A stretch of 64,000 bases of DNA, from NCBI RefSeq assembly GCF_025465255.1, contig NZ_JAODNI010000092.1, forward strand, positions 1-64,000, written 5' to 3'. This DNA comes from Pseudonocardia sp. Its GTDB lineage: Bacteria; Actinomycetota; Actinomycetes; Mycobacteriales; Pseudonocardiaceae. Below, in pieces: positions 1 to 8,350 of the stretch. The first letter of the stretch is position 1. Each line of letters opens with the position of its first letter. The translations under genes were made by a program, and so were the position numbers. Under the pieces are notes generated by a model that ran no database searches, was not told the DNA's origin, and worked only from the letters and a program-made list of their open reading frames with translations.

Positions 1-304
1 CCGCGGCGGCCCGCTCCCGCGCCCGGCGTTCCCGCGCCGCGGCGCGGGCGGCCTGGACGCGGCCGGTCTGCTCCGCGGCGGGTGCCATGCCCAACGACGC
101 GATCTGCATCCCGGTGACCGGGGCGTCGAGCACCAGGGCGGCGGGCGCCCGGACCGCCGGGGCCGGGGGCGCGAGGTCGAACGTGGGCGGCGCGACCGGC
201 GCGAGCCCCGGCGCGTCCGTCAGCGCGATGCCGGTGGCCGACGCCGTTCCCGCCACGCTCACGACGCTGCACGCCGCGAGGATCCGTACCGTTCCGATCC
301 GCAT
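1..304 (-). CDS. Secreted protein, N-terminal part only (cut by window edge)
   Basis: About 101 codons are visible; the gene runs off the left edge. GGGAG lies 7 bases before the ATG. Residues 1-24 look like a Sec signal peptide: a short Arg-containing N-terminus, a hydrophobic Ala/Val stretch and small residues near SATG. Then comes a Pro/Ala-rich segment, turning Arg/Ala/Glu-rich after about residue 80 (AARAAARERRARERAA), which resembles the linker before the catalytic domain of many actinobacterial cell-wall hydrolases. No catalytic motif is in the window, so the function is not assigned. It is transcribed away from the sigma factor gene to its right. Confidence 0.6.
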   Translation of the reverse strand, partial: MRIGTVRILAACSVVSVAGTASATGIALTDAPGLAPVAPPTFDLAPPAPAVRAPAALVLDAPVTGMQIASLGMAPAAEQTGRVQAARAAARERRARERAAA

Positions 305-520
305 CCCGTGTCTCCCGTTCCTCGGTCGTGAGGACCTCCTACCCGTTCCTGAGCGATTCTCTAACCCGAACGGCCGAATCGGTGGGGAGGCCGATACCAC
401 CCCGGGGTCGCGCCAGCACGCCGATCACTTCGCAAGTTCGCAGGCTCTCGACGTACTCACGGAGGGAGCAGGCTTCTCCTGGAAGAAGGAAGGGCCCACC
501 GGGCCCGAGGAGAGGACGAC
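305..520. promoter_or_regulatory. Divergent intergenic region (secreted protein / ECF sigma)
   Basis: No gene is visible here. It must hold the promoters of the two divergent genes. Just before the sigma factor ribosome binding site is a small hairpin: GGGCCC at 492-497 pairs with GGGCCC at 501-506 around a 3-base loop. I could not fix -35/-10 boxes with confidence. Confidence 0.35.
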
Positions 521-1159
521 ATGCGCCCCGCAGCCCCGTTGCCGCAGCTCGCCGACCGGGACGAGCTCACCGCCCGCATCGGCCGGTTCGCTCGTGCCGC
601 CTCGACCGGCGACCGGCAGGCGTGCGACGACCTCATGACCGAGCTCCGCCCGCCGCTGCTGCGCTACTGCCGCAGCCGGCTGCGCAACGCCGTGGACGCG
701 AGCACGGCCGAGGACATCGCCCAGGACACGCTGATCGGCGTCCTGCGGGCGCTGCCGACCTTCGACCACGACGCCGGCAGCCCCTTCCTGGCCTTCGCGT
801 TCCGCATCTCCCGCAACAAGATCGTCGACACCGTCCGGCGCGGCCGCATCTCCCGCATCGACCTGGTCGACGACGTCCCGGAGACCGCCGCGAGCGTCGA
901 CGGGCCGGACGAGCTGGCCATCCGGGCCGAGCACACCGCGATGATCGTGAAGCTGATGGGTCGGCTGCCCGAGCGGCACCGTGAGGTGCTGCGGCTGCGG
1001 CTGGTCGTGGGCCTGTCCGCGGTGGAGACGGCCGAGATCCTGGGCTCCACGCCCGGCTCCGTCCGGGTCACCCAGCACCGTGCGCTGGTGGCGCTGCGCC
1101 GCTACCTGGAGAACCGCCCGGTGCCGGGGGAGCGGCTGTCCGAGGGCTCCGCGGCCTGA
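521..1159 (+). CDS. ECF-type RNA polymerase sigma factor
   Basis: 212 residues, the usual ECF size. Region 2 spans about residues 30-105, with AEDIAQDTLIGVLRALPTF (region 2.2) and FRISRNKIVDTVRRG (2.3/2.4). Region 4 spans about 140-195, with LPERHREVLRLRLVVGLS and the helix-turn-helix AEILGSTPGSVRVTQHRAL. The ATG has a strong Shine-Dalgarno (GAGGAGAGG, 6 bases upstream). It binds core RNA polymerase and selects promoters. No anti-sigma gene is adjacent: the next gene is the GTPase ychF 29 bases on. It resembles actinobacterial SigD/ShbA-like sigma factors, but the subgroup is not decided by what I can see. Confidence 0.85.
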   Translation: MRPAAPLPQLADRDELTARIGRFARAASTGDRQACDDLMTELRPPLLRYCRSRLRNAVDASTAEDIAQDTLIGVLRALPTFDHDAGSPFLAFAFRISRNKIVDTVRRGRISRIDLVDDVPETAASVDGPDELAIRAEHTAMIVKLMGRLPERHREVLRLRLVVGLSAVETAEILGSTPGSVRVTQHRALVALRRYLENRPVPGERLSEGSAA

Positions 1160-1188
1160 GCCTCGCGGCGCGACTACCCTGGACGACC

Positions 1189-2262
1189 GTGTCCCTCACC
1201 CTCGGCATCGTCGGCCTGCCCAACGTCGGCAAGTCGACCCTGTTCAACGCCCTGACCCGCAACGACGTGCTCGCCGCCAACTACCCGTTCGCGACGATCG
1301 AGCCGAACGTCGGGGTGGTCCCGCTGCCGGACTCGCGGCTCGACAGGCTGGCCGAGATGTTCTCCTCGGCCAAGGTCGTGCCCGCGACGGTGTCGTTCGT
1401 CGACATCGCCGGGATCGTGAAGGGTGCCTCCGAGGGCGCGGGGCTGGGCAACAAGTTCCTCGCGAACATCCGCGAGTCGGACGCGATCTGCCAGGTCGTG
1501 CGCGTGTTCGACGACCCGGACGTCGTGCACGTCGACGGGCGCATCGACGCCGCGAGCGACATCGAGACCATCGCCACCGAGCTGATCCTCGCGGACCTGC
1601 AGACCCTGGAGAAGGCCGTCCCGCGGCTGACCAAGGAAGCCCGGATGCAGAAGGACCGGCGGGTGGTCCTCGAGGCCGCCGAGCAGGCCGTCGAGATCCT
1701 CAACGGCGGGCGCACCCTGTTCCAGGCGGGCGTGGACCGCGAGCCGCTGCGCGAGCTGACCCTGCTCACCACCAAGCCGTTCCTCTACGTCTTCAACGCC
1801 GACGAGGGCGTCCTGACCGACGAGGCCAAGCGCAAGGAGCTCTCGGACCTGGTCGCCCCGGCGGACGCGGTGTTCCTGGACGCCAAGGTCGAGTCCGAGC
1901 TGCTGGAGCTGGACGAGGGGTCCGCCCGCGAGCTCCTGGAGTCCATCGGCCAGCCGGAGCCGGGCCTCTACTCTCTGGCCCGCGCGGGCTTCCACACGCT
2001 CGGCCTGCAGACCTACCTCACCGCGGGCCCCAAGGAGTCCCGGGCCTGGACGATCCACAAGGGCGACACCGCCCCGCAGGCCGCGGGCGTGATCCACACG
2101 GACTTCGAGCGGGGCTTCATCAAGGCGGAGATCGTCTCCTACGACGACCTGATGGAGGCGGGCTCGATGAGCGCCGCGAAGGCCGCGGGCAAGGTGCGCA
2201 TGGAGGGCAAGGACTATGTGATGGCGGACGGGGACGTGGTGGAGTTCCGTTTCAACGTCTAG
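1189..2262 (+). CDS. ychF: Redox-regulated ATPase/GTPase YchF (OLA1 family)
   Basis: 357 residues, matching the family. The P-loop GLPNVGKST is at residues 9-17. The G4 motif is the NxxE form seen in YchF/OLA1 (FNADEG), which explains the ATP preference of this family. A C-terminal TGS domain follows (VIHTDFERGFIKAE region). The protein is ribosome-associated and linked in other bacteria to translation and stress. I chose the GTG because TACCCT lies at 1175-1180, 8 bases upstream, as expected for a leaderless mRNA; no Shine-Dalgarno is visible. Family assignment is secure; the physiological role is by homology. Confidence 0.96.
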   Translation: MSLTLGIVGLPNVGKSTLFNALTRNDVLAANYPFATIEPNVGVVPLPDSRLDRLAEMFSSAKVVPATVSFVDIAGIVKGASEGAGLGNKFLANIRESDAICQVVRVFDDPDVVHVDGRIDAASDIETIATELILADLQTLEKAVPRLTKEARMQKDRRVVLEAAEQAVEILNGGRTLFQAGVDREPLRELTLLTTKPFLYVFNADEGVLTDEAKRKELSDLVAPADAVFLDAKVESELLELDEGSARELLESIGQPEPGLYSLARAGFHTLGLQTYLTAGPKESRAWTIHKGDTAPQAAGVIHTDFERGFIKAEIVSYDDLMEAGSMSAAKAAGKVRMEGKDYVMADGDVVEFRFNV

Positions 2263-2810
2263 CTGACACGGTTCCGGCCGGCTTACGGCGACGTCGCGAG
2301 GTGATTGTCGATCCGGCGTGGAACAGGGCGGCGACGCTACCGCCGAGCGACGTCAAGGGCGTATGTGACGTCGGCATCGACGGTCGTGCGTGGAACCCGG
2401 TGAGCAGGCCCGGGCGGTCGTGTCCGGGTGGCCCGGCGTGTCGGAACGTTCCATGCGGCCTCAGCGCGCGTCGTGGTGGATCCGCTCGCGGTCGAACCCG
2501 CGGAGGCTCCGGGACGCGAGCGGAGCACGCCAGTCCATCACGTCGATCCGCACACACCATGTCGATCGCCTCCTGACCGGGTCGCACGGGCCTCGCGTAG
2601 TGGGGTGTGGCCCCGAGTCCGCCTTCGGCGCACATGCAGACGTCGGCAAGGTAGCTCCCCGCCGATATCCTCCGGGCGCGCGACAGCCTGGACCCGTTGC
2701 CCCGGCTTCCGAGGGGTCGTACCGTCTTCCGGCGGTGCCCTGCCGTGGATCCTCGCGACAGAATTCTCGTGCTCACGAAGGCGTTGCCTCCAGATAGGGA
2801 CGTGTCCGTC
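2263..2810. other. 548-bp gap without a convincing gene; contains GGAACGTTCC palindrome
   Basis: No reading frame here has family features or a good ribosome binding site. A 196-codon frame on the minus strand is Arg/Pro/Ser-rich and looks like chance. The notable element is the perfect 10-bp palindrome GGAACGTTCC at 2443-2452, with the central CG typical of LacI-family operators. That would fit a sugar transport operon downstream, but no LacI regulator is in the window and the site lies about 360 bases before the next start codon. Confidence 0.4.
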
Positions 2811-4154
2811 ATGGCGGAAGCAGTCTCGAACCACGACACCACCGCCGAGCGCGCGGCGCCGACGAAACAGCGCCTGGTCTATCCGAAGATGGGGCTGCTC
2901 TTCGCCGTCATCATCGGCTGCTTCACGGCCTGGGGGATCGCGGCCGACCTGACCACGCCGATGGTCGCCGGCTTCAAGCACATCTTCGAGATGAGTACGT
3001 TCCAGGCCAGCCTGGTCCAACTGGCGTACTTCGGTGCCTACTTCCTCCTCGCGATACCGGCGGCATTGATCAATGAACGGTTCGGCTACAAGGTCGGGCT
3101 GCTGACCGGCCTGGGCCTGGCCGCCGCCGGGGCGTTCCTGTTCTATCCCGCGAGCAAGATCCTCACCTACGAGGCGTTCCTGGTCGCGCTGTTCGCGCTG
3201 GCTGCCGGATGCTCGATCCTGGAGACCTCGGCCAACCCGTACGTGCTGGCCCTGGGGCCGGAGGAGACGGCGACCCGGCGGCTGAACTTCGCGCAGGCGT
3301 TCAACCCGCTGGGCACCAACATCGGCGTGTTGGTCGCCGCGACCCTGATCCTGCCGAAGCTGGAGTCCCCGGTGGACCTGACCTCGGCCACGCCGCAGCA
3401 GGTCCAGGTCATCCGGGCAGGACAACTCGCCGCCGTGATGGGGCCCTACCTCGGGCTCGGGCTGCTGCTCCTGGCCATCTGGGTCGTGATCGCCACCCAG
3501 AAGGCACCGAAGATCGTCGAGGAGTTCCCCGACGTCGGCGACACCAGCACGGGTGCGCTTCTCCGGATTCTGTGGAACAACAAGCGGTACCGCTTCGGTG
3601 TGGTGGCCCAGTTCTTCAACGTGGCCGCGCAGGTGTGCACGTGGACCTTCCTCCTGCAGTACGTCCAGCAGGCCATCAATGGCAGTCTCGAGCTCGGTGC
3701 CTACCTGCTGCAGGTCAGCCTGATCGTCTTCCTGCTGTCCCGGTTCCTCATGACCTGGGTCATCGGGAAGATCCGCGCGACAAAGGTGCTCGCCGTCCTC
3801 GCCGTCCTCGCCGTGCTGCTGTGCGTCTACGCCATGGCCTTCCCCAACATCACCGGGGTCATCGCGCTGGTCGGGGTCTCGTTCTGCCTGTCGCTCATGT
3901 TCCCCACCATCTACGGGGTCGCCCTGCACGGACTGGGCCCGGCCACCAAGCTCGGGGCGGCAGGACTGGTGATGGCCATCGTCGGCGGCGCGATCATGCC
4001 GCTGATCCAGGGCGCGACGCTGGACGCCACCAGCGCGGCAGTCTCCTTCATCGTTCCGGCCGTGTGCTTCGCGGTGGTCGCGGCGTTCGCGTTCTACGAC
4101 CTCCGGGCCCCGGAGCAGCCCGCGGTCGCGACCAGCAAGGCGGATGTGGCATGA
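2811..4154 (+). CDS. FucP-family MFS sugar:H+ symporter
   Basis: 447 residues with about 12 hydrophobic segments. The first helix GLLFAVIIGCFTAWGIAADL, then the strongly conserved ETSANPYVLALGPEETATRRLNFAQAFNPLG (residues near 140-170, quoted in part as a family hallmark), is diagnostic for the L-fucose/glucose/galactose permease family (FucP/GluP). It should import a hexose or deoxyhexose with protons across the inner membrane. I chose ATG 2811 because AGGGA lies 10 bases upstream; an in-frame GTG at 2802 is too close to it. Its stop overlaps the ATG of the next gene (ATGA), so it is translationally coupled to a solute-binding lipoprotein. Confidence 0.88.
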   Translation: MAEAVSNHDTTAERAAPTKQRLVYPKMGLLFAVIIGCFTAWGIAADLTTPMVAGFKHIFEMSTFQASLVQLAYFGAYFLLAIPAALINERFGYKVGLLTGLGLAAAGAFLFYPASKILTYEAFLVALFALAAGCSILETSANPYVLALGPEETATRRLNFAQAFNPLGTNIGVLVAATLILPKLESPVDLTSATPQQVQVIRAGQLAAVMGPYLGLGLLLLAIWVVIATQKAPKIVEEFPDVGDTSTGALLRILWNNKRYRFGVVAQFFNVAAQVCTWTFLLQYVQQAINGSLELGAYLLQVSLIVFLLSRFLMTWVIGKIRATKVLAVLAVLAVLLCVYAMAFPNITGVIALVGVSFCLSLMFPTIYGVALHGLGPATKLGAAGLVMAIVGGAIMPLIQGATLDATSAAVSFIVPAVCFAVVAAFAFYDLRAPEQPAVATSKADVA

Positions 4155-5434
4155 GACTCCGCGGGCTCCGCGTCGCCGCGCTCGGGCTGGCGGTCGCGTG
4201 CGTGGCGGCCGCCTGTGCGTCCGACCAGGGATCGAGCCAGGACCCCACCAAGAACCTCGAGGTGGTCTCCTGGTGGACGTCGGGGTCCGAGCAGCAGGCC
4301 CTCACCGTGCTGTTCGACGCCTACCGGGCGGCGCACCCCGGGGTGACGGTGACCAACAGCGCTGTCGTCGGGGGCGGCGGCGGCAACGCACAGGTCGTGC
4401 TCGCCCAGCGCCTGCTGTCCGGGGACCCGCCCGACGTCTGGCAGACCTTCCCCGCCGCATCGCTACGGGCCTACGTCGACCAGGGCCAGGTCGCCGACGT
4501 CAGCGACCTCTACGGCCAGGGCGGGCTGGCGGCGGCCCTGCCGCCGGTCATCCGCGACGGGCTCACCGTCGACGGCAAGCAGTACGGGGTGCCCACCAGC
4601 TCCCATCGGGGCAACATGCTGTTCTTCAACACCGCCCTGCTGGCCAAGGCCGGCGTGGCCGTGCCGGGGGCCGGCTACCAACCCGCGGCCTTCCTCGCCG
4701 ACCTGGCCAAGCTGAAGGCAGCCGGTGTCACACCTCTGTGCCTCGGGGCCAAGGACGCGTTCACCACCCCCGCACTGTTCGAGAACACCTTGTTGAGCGT
4801 GGTCGGCGCCGACGGCTGGGGGCAGATCGGCGCGGATCGGTTCGACTGGAACTCCGCCTCGGTGGACGAGGCGCTGGGCCGGTTCGGGCAGATCCTGGAC
4901 TACGCCGACCCCCAGGCGGCGGCGCTGTCGTGGGACGCGGCCACCAAGAAGCTCGCGGACGGCGGGTGCGCCTTCGAGACGCTCAACGACTCGGCCTTCG
5001 GGGAGCTGGTCAAGGCCGGGGCGGTCGACGGCCAGACCTTCGGCGAGGTGCCCTATCCCGGTACCGACGGAAATTACGTCGCCGTCGTCGACACGTTCGT
5101 CCGAGCGGCCCGGTCCGGGAACGCGCGCAACGCATCCGACTTCCTCGCCGTCATCGGGTCGCCGGACACCCAGCTCGCCTTCAGCAAGGCCAAGGGCTCG
5201 GTGCCGATCCGGACCGACGTGGACGTCTCGTCGCTGTCGCCCTACCAGCGCTCTGCGGCGGAGGCGCTGCGCAGCGACGTCGTGCTGTGGTCGATCGTGC
5301 ATGGCGAGGCACTGAACCCGAAGGTCCAGCAAGGCTTCTACGACGCCGTCGGGACCTACGTCCGCAGCCGTGACGTCAAGGCGTTCCGCGCGACGCTCAC
5401 CGACGCCGTGCGGCGCGAGGCCCCGGCCAAGTAG
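4151..5434 (+). CDS. Extracellular solute-binding lipoprotein, family 1 (sugar type), orphan
   Basis: 427 residues. It has an N-terminal signal sequence with Cys residues after small residues (LAVACVAAAC), so a lipoprotein is likely although the lipobox is not ideal. The mature start NLEVVSWWTSGSEQQAL and the segment GDPPDVWQTF are typical of family 1 (maltose/sugar) binding proteins. Such proteins normally feed an ABC permease, yet no permease or ATPase gene is nearby. Instead the start overlaps the stop of the FucP-type permease by 4 bases. It may deliver sugar to that permease, act as a receptor, or share a distant permease; this is inference. A hairpin follows the stop. Confidence 0.88.
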   Translation: MRLRGLRVAALGLAVACVAAACASDQGSSQDPTKNLEVVSWWTSGSEQQALTVLFDAYRAAHPGVTVTNSAVVGGGGGNAQVVLAQRLLSGDPPDVWQTFPAASLRAYVDQGQVADVSDLYGQGGLAAALPPVIRDGLTVDGKQYGVPTSSHRGNMLFFNTALLAKAGVAVPGAGYQPAAFLADLAKLKAAGVTPLCLGAKDAFTTPALFENTLLSVVGADGWGQIGADRFDWNSASVDEALGRFGQILDYADPQAAALSWDAATKKLADGGCAFETLNDSAFGELVKAGAVDGQTFGEVPYPGTDGNYVAVVDTFVRAARSGNARNASDFLAVIGSPDTQLAFSKAKGSVPIRTDVDVSSLSPYQRSAAEALRSDVVLWSIVHGEALNPKVQQGFYDAVGTYVRSRDVKAFRATLTDAVRREAPAK

Positions 5435-5873
5435 TAGGGGTGGAGTCGCGACCGACGACACGGGGCCTTCAGCGGACGAGGCCCCTGCGGGGCGTAGTCC
5501 AGCACCCCGGACACCGCCCACTCCATGTACGTGCGCAACACCCGTCGGAGCTCGGGATCGGCGGGCAGGCCCGCGTCGTCCGCAGCCCCGACGAAGCACT
5601 CCACGAACCGCGGACCCATGCTCTCCTCCGGCTCGCTTCCGCGTGGATGCGCAGCATGTGCGGATGGCCGCCGCAGGACGTCGAATAGCCCGGCGGGCCG
5701 CCGAACACCTCGGCTCCGTAGCCGCCGAGCCGGACCGCGTGGTCCGGGTGGCCGCCGTGGGAGAACGGGTGGCTGAGGACGGGGTCCTGCAGGCAGCGTT
5801 CGTGGTTCGCGGTGGCCAGGGCGAGGAAGGCGTCGGCCCCGCCCGCAGCCTCGTACACCGACGGCCGGGTCAT
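5356..5873 (-). pseudogene. Group II truncated haemoglobin, frameshifted
   Basis: The start MTRPSVYEAAGGADAFLALA reads into GGHPDHAVRLGGYGAEVFGG and GGHPHMLRIHA in one frame. After a shift near 5639-5641 the neighbouring frame gives GSEPEESMGPRFVECFVGAA and TYMEWAVSGVLDY. Together these make a complete group II truncated haemoglobin (oxygen/NO chemistry). One extra G in the minus-strand run GCGGAAGC would restore IHAGSEPEE, so a single-base deletion, or a sequencing error in a G run, is the cause. The restored frame has no stop until 5356, overlapping the convergent gene, so the C-terminus is also unusual. No good ribosome binding site is visible. Confidence 0.75.
5462..5485. terminator. Hairpin terminator after solute-binding gene
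   Basis: GGGGCCT is followed after about 10 bases by AGGCCCC, a 7-bp GC stem just beyond the stop of the solute-binding gene. No U-tract follows, as is common in actinobacteria. It also lies inside the 3' end of the globin remnant on the other strand, so it may serve both convergent units. Confidence 0.55.
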
Positions 5874-5904
5874 CGGAGGGGACCGGCACTCCCGGTGCGG
5901 CGTG

Positions 5905-6960
5905 TCAGCAGGTCGACGGCGTCTGCCCCGCCCGCAGCATGTCGAGGTCCTGGACCGCGTCCGTGAGCGTGTCCACCCGCACCAGCTGCAACCCGGCCGG
6001 AGCGTCTGCGCGGGCCTCCTCGCAGTTCTGCCCGGGTACCAGGAACACCGTCGCCCCCGCGCGCTGCGCACCGATCAGCTTCAGGCCGATCCCGCCGATC
6101 GGGCCCACCGTGCCCTCGGAGGTGATCTCCCCGGTGCCGGCGATGTTGTGGCCGCCGGTGAGCTCGCCGGGCGTCAGCTTGTCCACGACGGCCAGGGCGA
6201 ACATCAACCCGGCCGACGGACCCCCGATGCCGCTCAGCGAGATGCTGATCTCGTCGTCGGTCTCGGGCTTGGCCACGGGCCCGATGCCGAGCGCGCCCTG
6301 CGGCGAGTCGCCGAGCTGGGTGAGCGTGACCGTGACGTCCGTGGGGATCGCGTCGCCGCGCAGGATCCGCACCGGGACCTGCTGCCCCGGCGTCGTCCCG
6401 GCGAGGGCGGCGCGGACGCCCTCGACCGAGTCGACGGGCTGCCCGCCGACGGCGAGGATCTGGTCCCCGGTCTCGAGGACGCCGTTGGGGGGCAACCCCG
6501 CGGGCTGCGGGCCGACGAACACCCGGGTCGGCATCTTCAGGTAGGTCAGCGCGGCGGCGGCGGCGTTGGACTGGGAGTCCGTGAAGTCCTGGTCGTTCTT
6601 CCGGTTGATCTGCTCCTGTGTCTCGTCCGGCGGGAACAGCGACGCCCGCGGGACGACCTGGCGCTCCGGGTCGGCCCACAGCTGCAGCGCCCGGAACAGG
6701 GTCAGCCCGTCCGAGATCTGGACGGTGGTCATGTTCAGGTGCCCGGACGTCGGGTAGGTCGGCAGGTTCGTCGTGATGACGGGCTTGCCCTCCGACTCGC
6801 CGAGGACGTTCGGCGCCGGGCCCGGCCCGATCGCGACCCAGGGCGTCGGGACCGTCGCCCCGATCAGGCACACGAGCAGCACGAGCACGCAGCTGGAGAG
6901 GAACGTCGCCGTGCGCCGGTCCACCCGTGGCGGACGGGGGTCCGTGAACGTGTCGCTCAC
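5905..6960 (-). CDS. PDZ domain-containing Lon-like serine protease (YlbL family)
   Basis: 351 residues from the GTG start. One membrane helix near residues 15-40 (FLSSCVLVLLVCLIGATV) is followed by an extracytoplasmic region, a PDZ domain (NGVLETGDQILAVGGQPV, about 150-230) and a Lon protease-type domain. Catalytic Ser is in GGPSAGLMFALAVVD and catalytic Lys in GGIGLKLIGAQRAG. The protein should be a membrane-anchored protease acting outside the membrane. I chose this start because the in-frame extension upstream is low-quality and would run into a terminator-like hairpin at 7114-7157. No Shine-Dalgarno is obvious. Confidence 0.87.
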   Translation of the reverse strand: MSDTFTDPRPPRVDRRTATFLSSCVLVLLVCLIGATVPTPWVAIGPGPAPNVLGESEGKPVITTNLPTYPTSGHLNMTTVQISDGLTLFRALQLWADPERQVVPRASLFPPDETQEQINRKNDQDFTDSQSNAAAAALTYLKMPTRVFVGPQPAGLPPNGVLETGDQILAVGGQPVDSVEGVRAALAGTTPGQQVPVRILRGDAIPTDVTVTLTQLGDSPQGALGIGPVAKPETDDEISISLSGIGGPSAGLMFALAVVDKLTPGELTGGHNIAGTGEITSEGTVGPIGGIGLKLIGAQRAGATVFLVPGQNCEEARADAPAGLQLVRVDTLTDAVQDLDMLRAGQTPSTC

Positions 6961-7113
6961 GACGGCTCGACCGGGGGGACGGGCGCCGGTAACCGGCCTT
7001 GCGACAACGAGGACTCCCTGGTGCGCGGCGGCCGGACGGCGCCGAAGAGGTCGTGGAACAGCCTCGACAGTACTGCTCCGTCGGTGAGGGGGTGGTGAGA
7101 GCATGTGTGAGAC

Positions 7114-7157
7114 GAACGTGAGTGCTGCCGACACCGTCGAGGACAGCACTCACGTTC
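7114..7157. terminator. Strong hairpin terminator after DAHP synthase
   Basis: A perfect 14-bp stem, GAACGTGAGTGCTG pairing with CAGCACTCACGTTC across a 16-base loop; GTGAG/CTCAC pairs extend it beyond a small bulge. It lies 3' of the DAHP synthase gene, which ends at 7191 on the minus strand. The arm sequence (AACGTGAGTGCTG) has the look of a dispersed intergenic terminator repeat. Confidence 0.7.
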
Positions 7158-7190
7158 CTCTCACGATCCCCTCGAGCGGACGCGGCTCGA

Positions 7191-8258
7191 TCAGGCCGAA
7201 CGGCGCGCCCGGACCGCCCCCGCGAGCTCGTCGAGCAGGCCCGCCGTGGTGTCCCAGTCCATGCAGGCGTCGGTGACCGACTGCCCGTAGGTCAGCGCCG
7301 GACCGAGCTCCTGGCGTCCCGCCGCGAGGAAGCTCTCCATCATCAGCCCGGTGACCCCGTGGTCGCCGCCCGCGATCCGGCCCGCGATCTCGCCGACGAC
7401 CGCGGCCTGGCGGACGTGGTCCTTGCCGCTGTTGCCGTGGCTCGCGTCGACGACGACCCGCTCCGGCAGCCCGGCCTTCGCCAGCCGCGCCCGCGACGAC
7501 GCGACGTCGGGCGCGGAGTAGTTGGGCCCGGTCGAGCCGCCGCGCAGGATGAGGTGCGCGTCCGGGTTGCCGGTGGTGCGGACGAGGGCGGCGAGGCCGT
7601 CGGCGTTGATGCCCATGAAGACGTGCGGCGCGGCGGCCGCGCCGATGCCGTCGACGGCGACCTGAACGTCGCCGTCGGTGCCGTTCTTGATCCCGACGGG
7701 CATCGAGAGACCACTGCACAGCTGCCGGTGCACCTGCGACGCGGCGGTGCGCGCACCGATGGAACCCCAGGTCACGGTGTCCGCGATGAACTGCGGGGTG
7801 ATCGGGTCGAGGAACTCGCAGCCGACCGGTAGGCCGAGCTCGTTGATCTCGAGCAGGAGCCGGCGGGCGGTGCGCAGGCCACGGTTGACGTCGAAGCTGC
7901 CGTCGAGCCCGGGGTCGTTGATCAGGCCCTTCCAACCGACGGTCGAGCGCGGCTTCTCGAAGTACGCGCGCATGACGATGCACAGGTCGCCCGAGACGCG
8001 CTCGGCGTGCGCGGCGAGCCGGCGGGCGTAGCCGAGGGCGGCCTCGGGGTCGTGGATCGAACACGGGCCGACGACGACGAGCAGCCGGTCGTCCCGCCCG
8101 TCGAGGATGTCGACGACGTCGGCACGGCCGCGCGTGACCACCTCGCCGACGCGCTCACCGGCGGGCAGCTCGTCGCGCAGCAGCGCCGGGGAGAGCAGGG
8201 GGCTGATCCGCGCGGTGCGGTGGTCGTCCAGCGCGGGGGCGGTATGCAGGGGGGACAT
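7191..8258 (-). CDS. aroG: 3-deoxy-7-phosphoheptulonate (DAHP) synthase, class I
   Basis: 355 residues, the size of AroF/G/H enzymes. It condenses phosphoenolpyruvate and erythrose 4-phosphate, the first step of the shikimate pathway. Visible motifs are GPCSIHD (residues 64-70), KPRSTVGWKGLINDP (PEP and metal site), CEFLDPITPQF and the C-terminal DASHGNSGKDH. GAAAGGA lies 8 bases before the ATG, but that sequence sits inside the loop of a hairpin (8262-8288). Upstream is a leader peptide gene with adjacent Tyr, Trp and Phe codons, so expression is probably attenuated by charged aromatic tRNAs. Which amino acid inhibits the enzyme allosterically cannot be read here. Confidence 0.95.
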   Translation of the reverse strand: MSPLHTAPALDDHRTARISPLLSPALLRDELPAGERVGEVVTRGRADVVDILDGRDDRLLVVVGPCSIHDPEAALGYARRLAAHAERVSGDLCIVMRAYFEKPRSTVGWKGLINDPGLDGSFDVNRGLRTARRLLLEINELGLPVGCEFLDPITPQFIADTVTWGSIGARTAASQVHRQLCSGLSMPVGIKNGTDGDVQVAVDGIGAAAAPHVFMGINADGLAALVRTTGNPDAHLILRGGSTGPNYSAPDVASSRARLAKAGLPERVVVDASHGNSGKDHVRQAAVVGEIAGRIAGGDHGVTGLMMESFLAAGRQELGPALTYGQSVTDACMDWDTTAGLLDELAGAVRARRSA

Positions 8259-8261
8259 GAC

Positions 8262-8288
8262 GGACGGCGTCCTTTCGTGGGGCCGTCC
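8262..8288 (-). promoter_or_regulatory. Hairpin sequestering the DAHP synthase ribosome binding site
   Basis: In the minus-strand RNA GGACGGC pairs with GCCGTCC (7 bp, perfect) and the loop contains the Shine-Dalgarno GAAAGGA. This could hide the ribosome binding site when formed and could be the translational output of the upstream leader. Confidence 0.5.
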
Positions 8289-8310
8289 GGAGGCCTCGCG
8301 AGAGTCCCGC

Positions 8311-8338
8311 CGAGCCGGCCCGTGGGGGTTCCGGCTCG
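8311..8338 (-). promoter_or_regulatory. Attenuator hairpin with alternative pairing to the leader ORF
   Basis: The RNA arms CGAGCCGG and CCGGCTCG form a perfect 8-bp stem starting 12 bases after the leader stop codon. The distal arm, extended to CGGGCCGGCTC (minus strand, 8322-8312), can instead pair with GAGTCGGCCCG inside the leader ORF (8392-8382): 11 positions with one G-U pair. The two structures exclude each other. A second leader pairing is GGGATGG (8382-8376) with CCATCCC (8347-8341). Confidence 0.6.
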
Positions 8339-8350
8339 AGGGGATGGAGG

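Noticed and set aside
2252..2842. 196-codon minus-strand frame in the ychF-permease gap
   Set aside because: Composition is Arg/Pro/Ser-rich without family motifs, it overlaps real genes at both ends and has no ribosome binding site.
6961..7149. 63-residue N-terminal extension of the PDZ protease
   Set aside because: It runs into the hairpin at 7114-7157, is Arg/Pro-rich and lies before the usual short cytoplasmic tail of the family.
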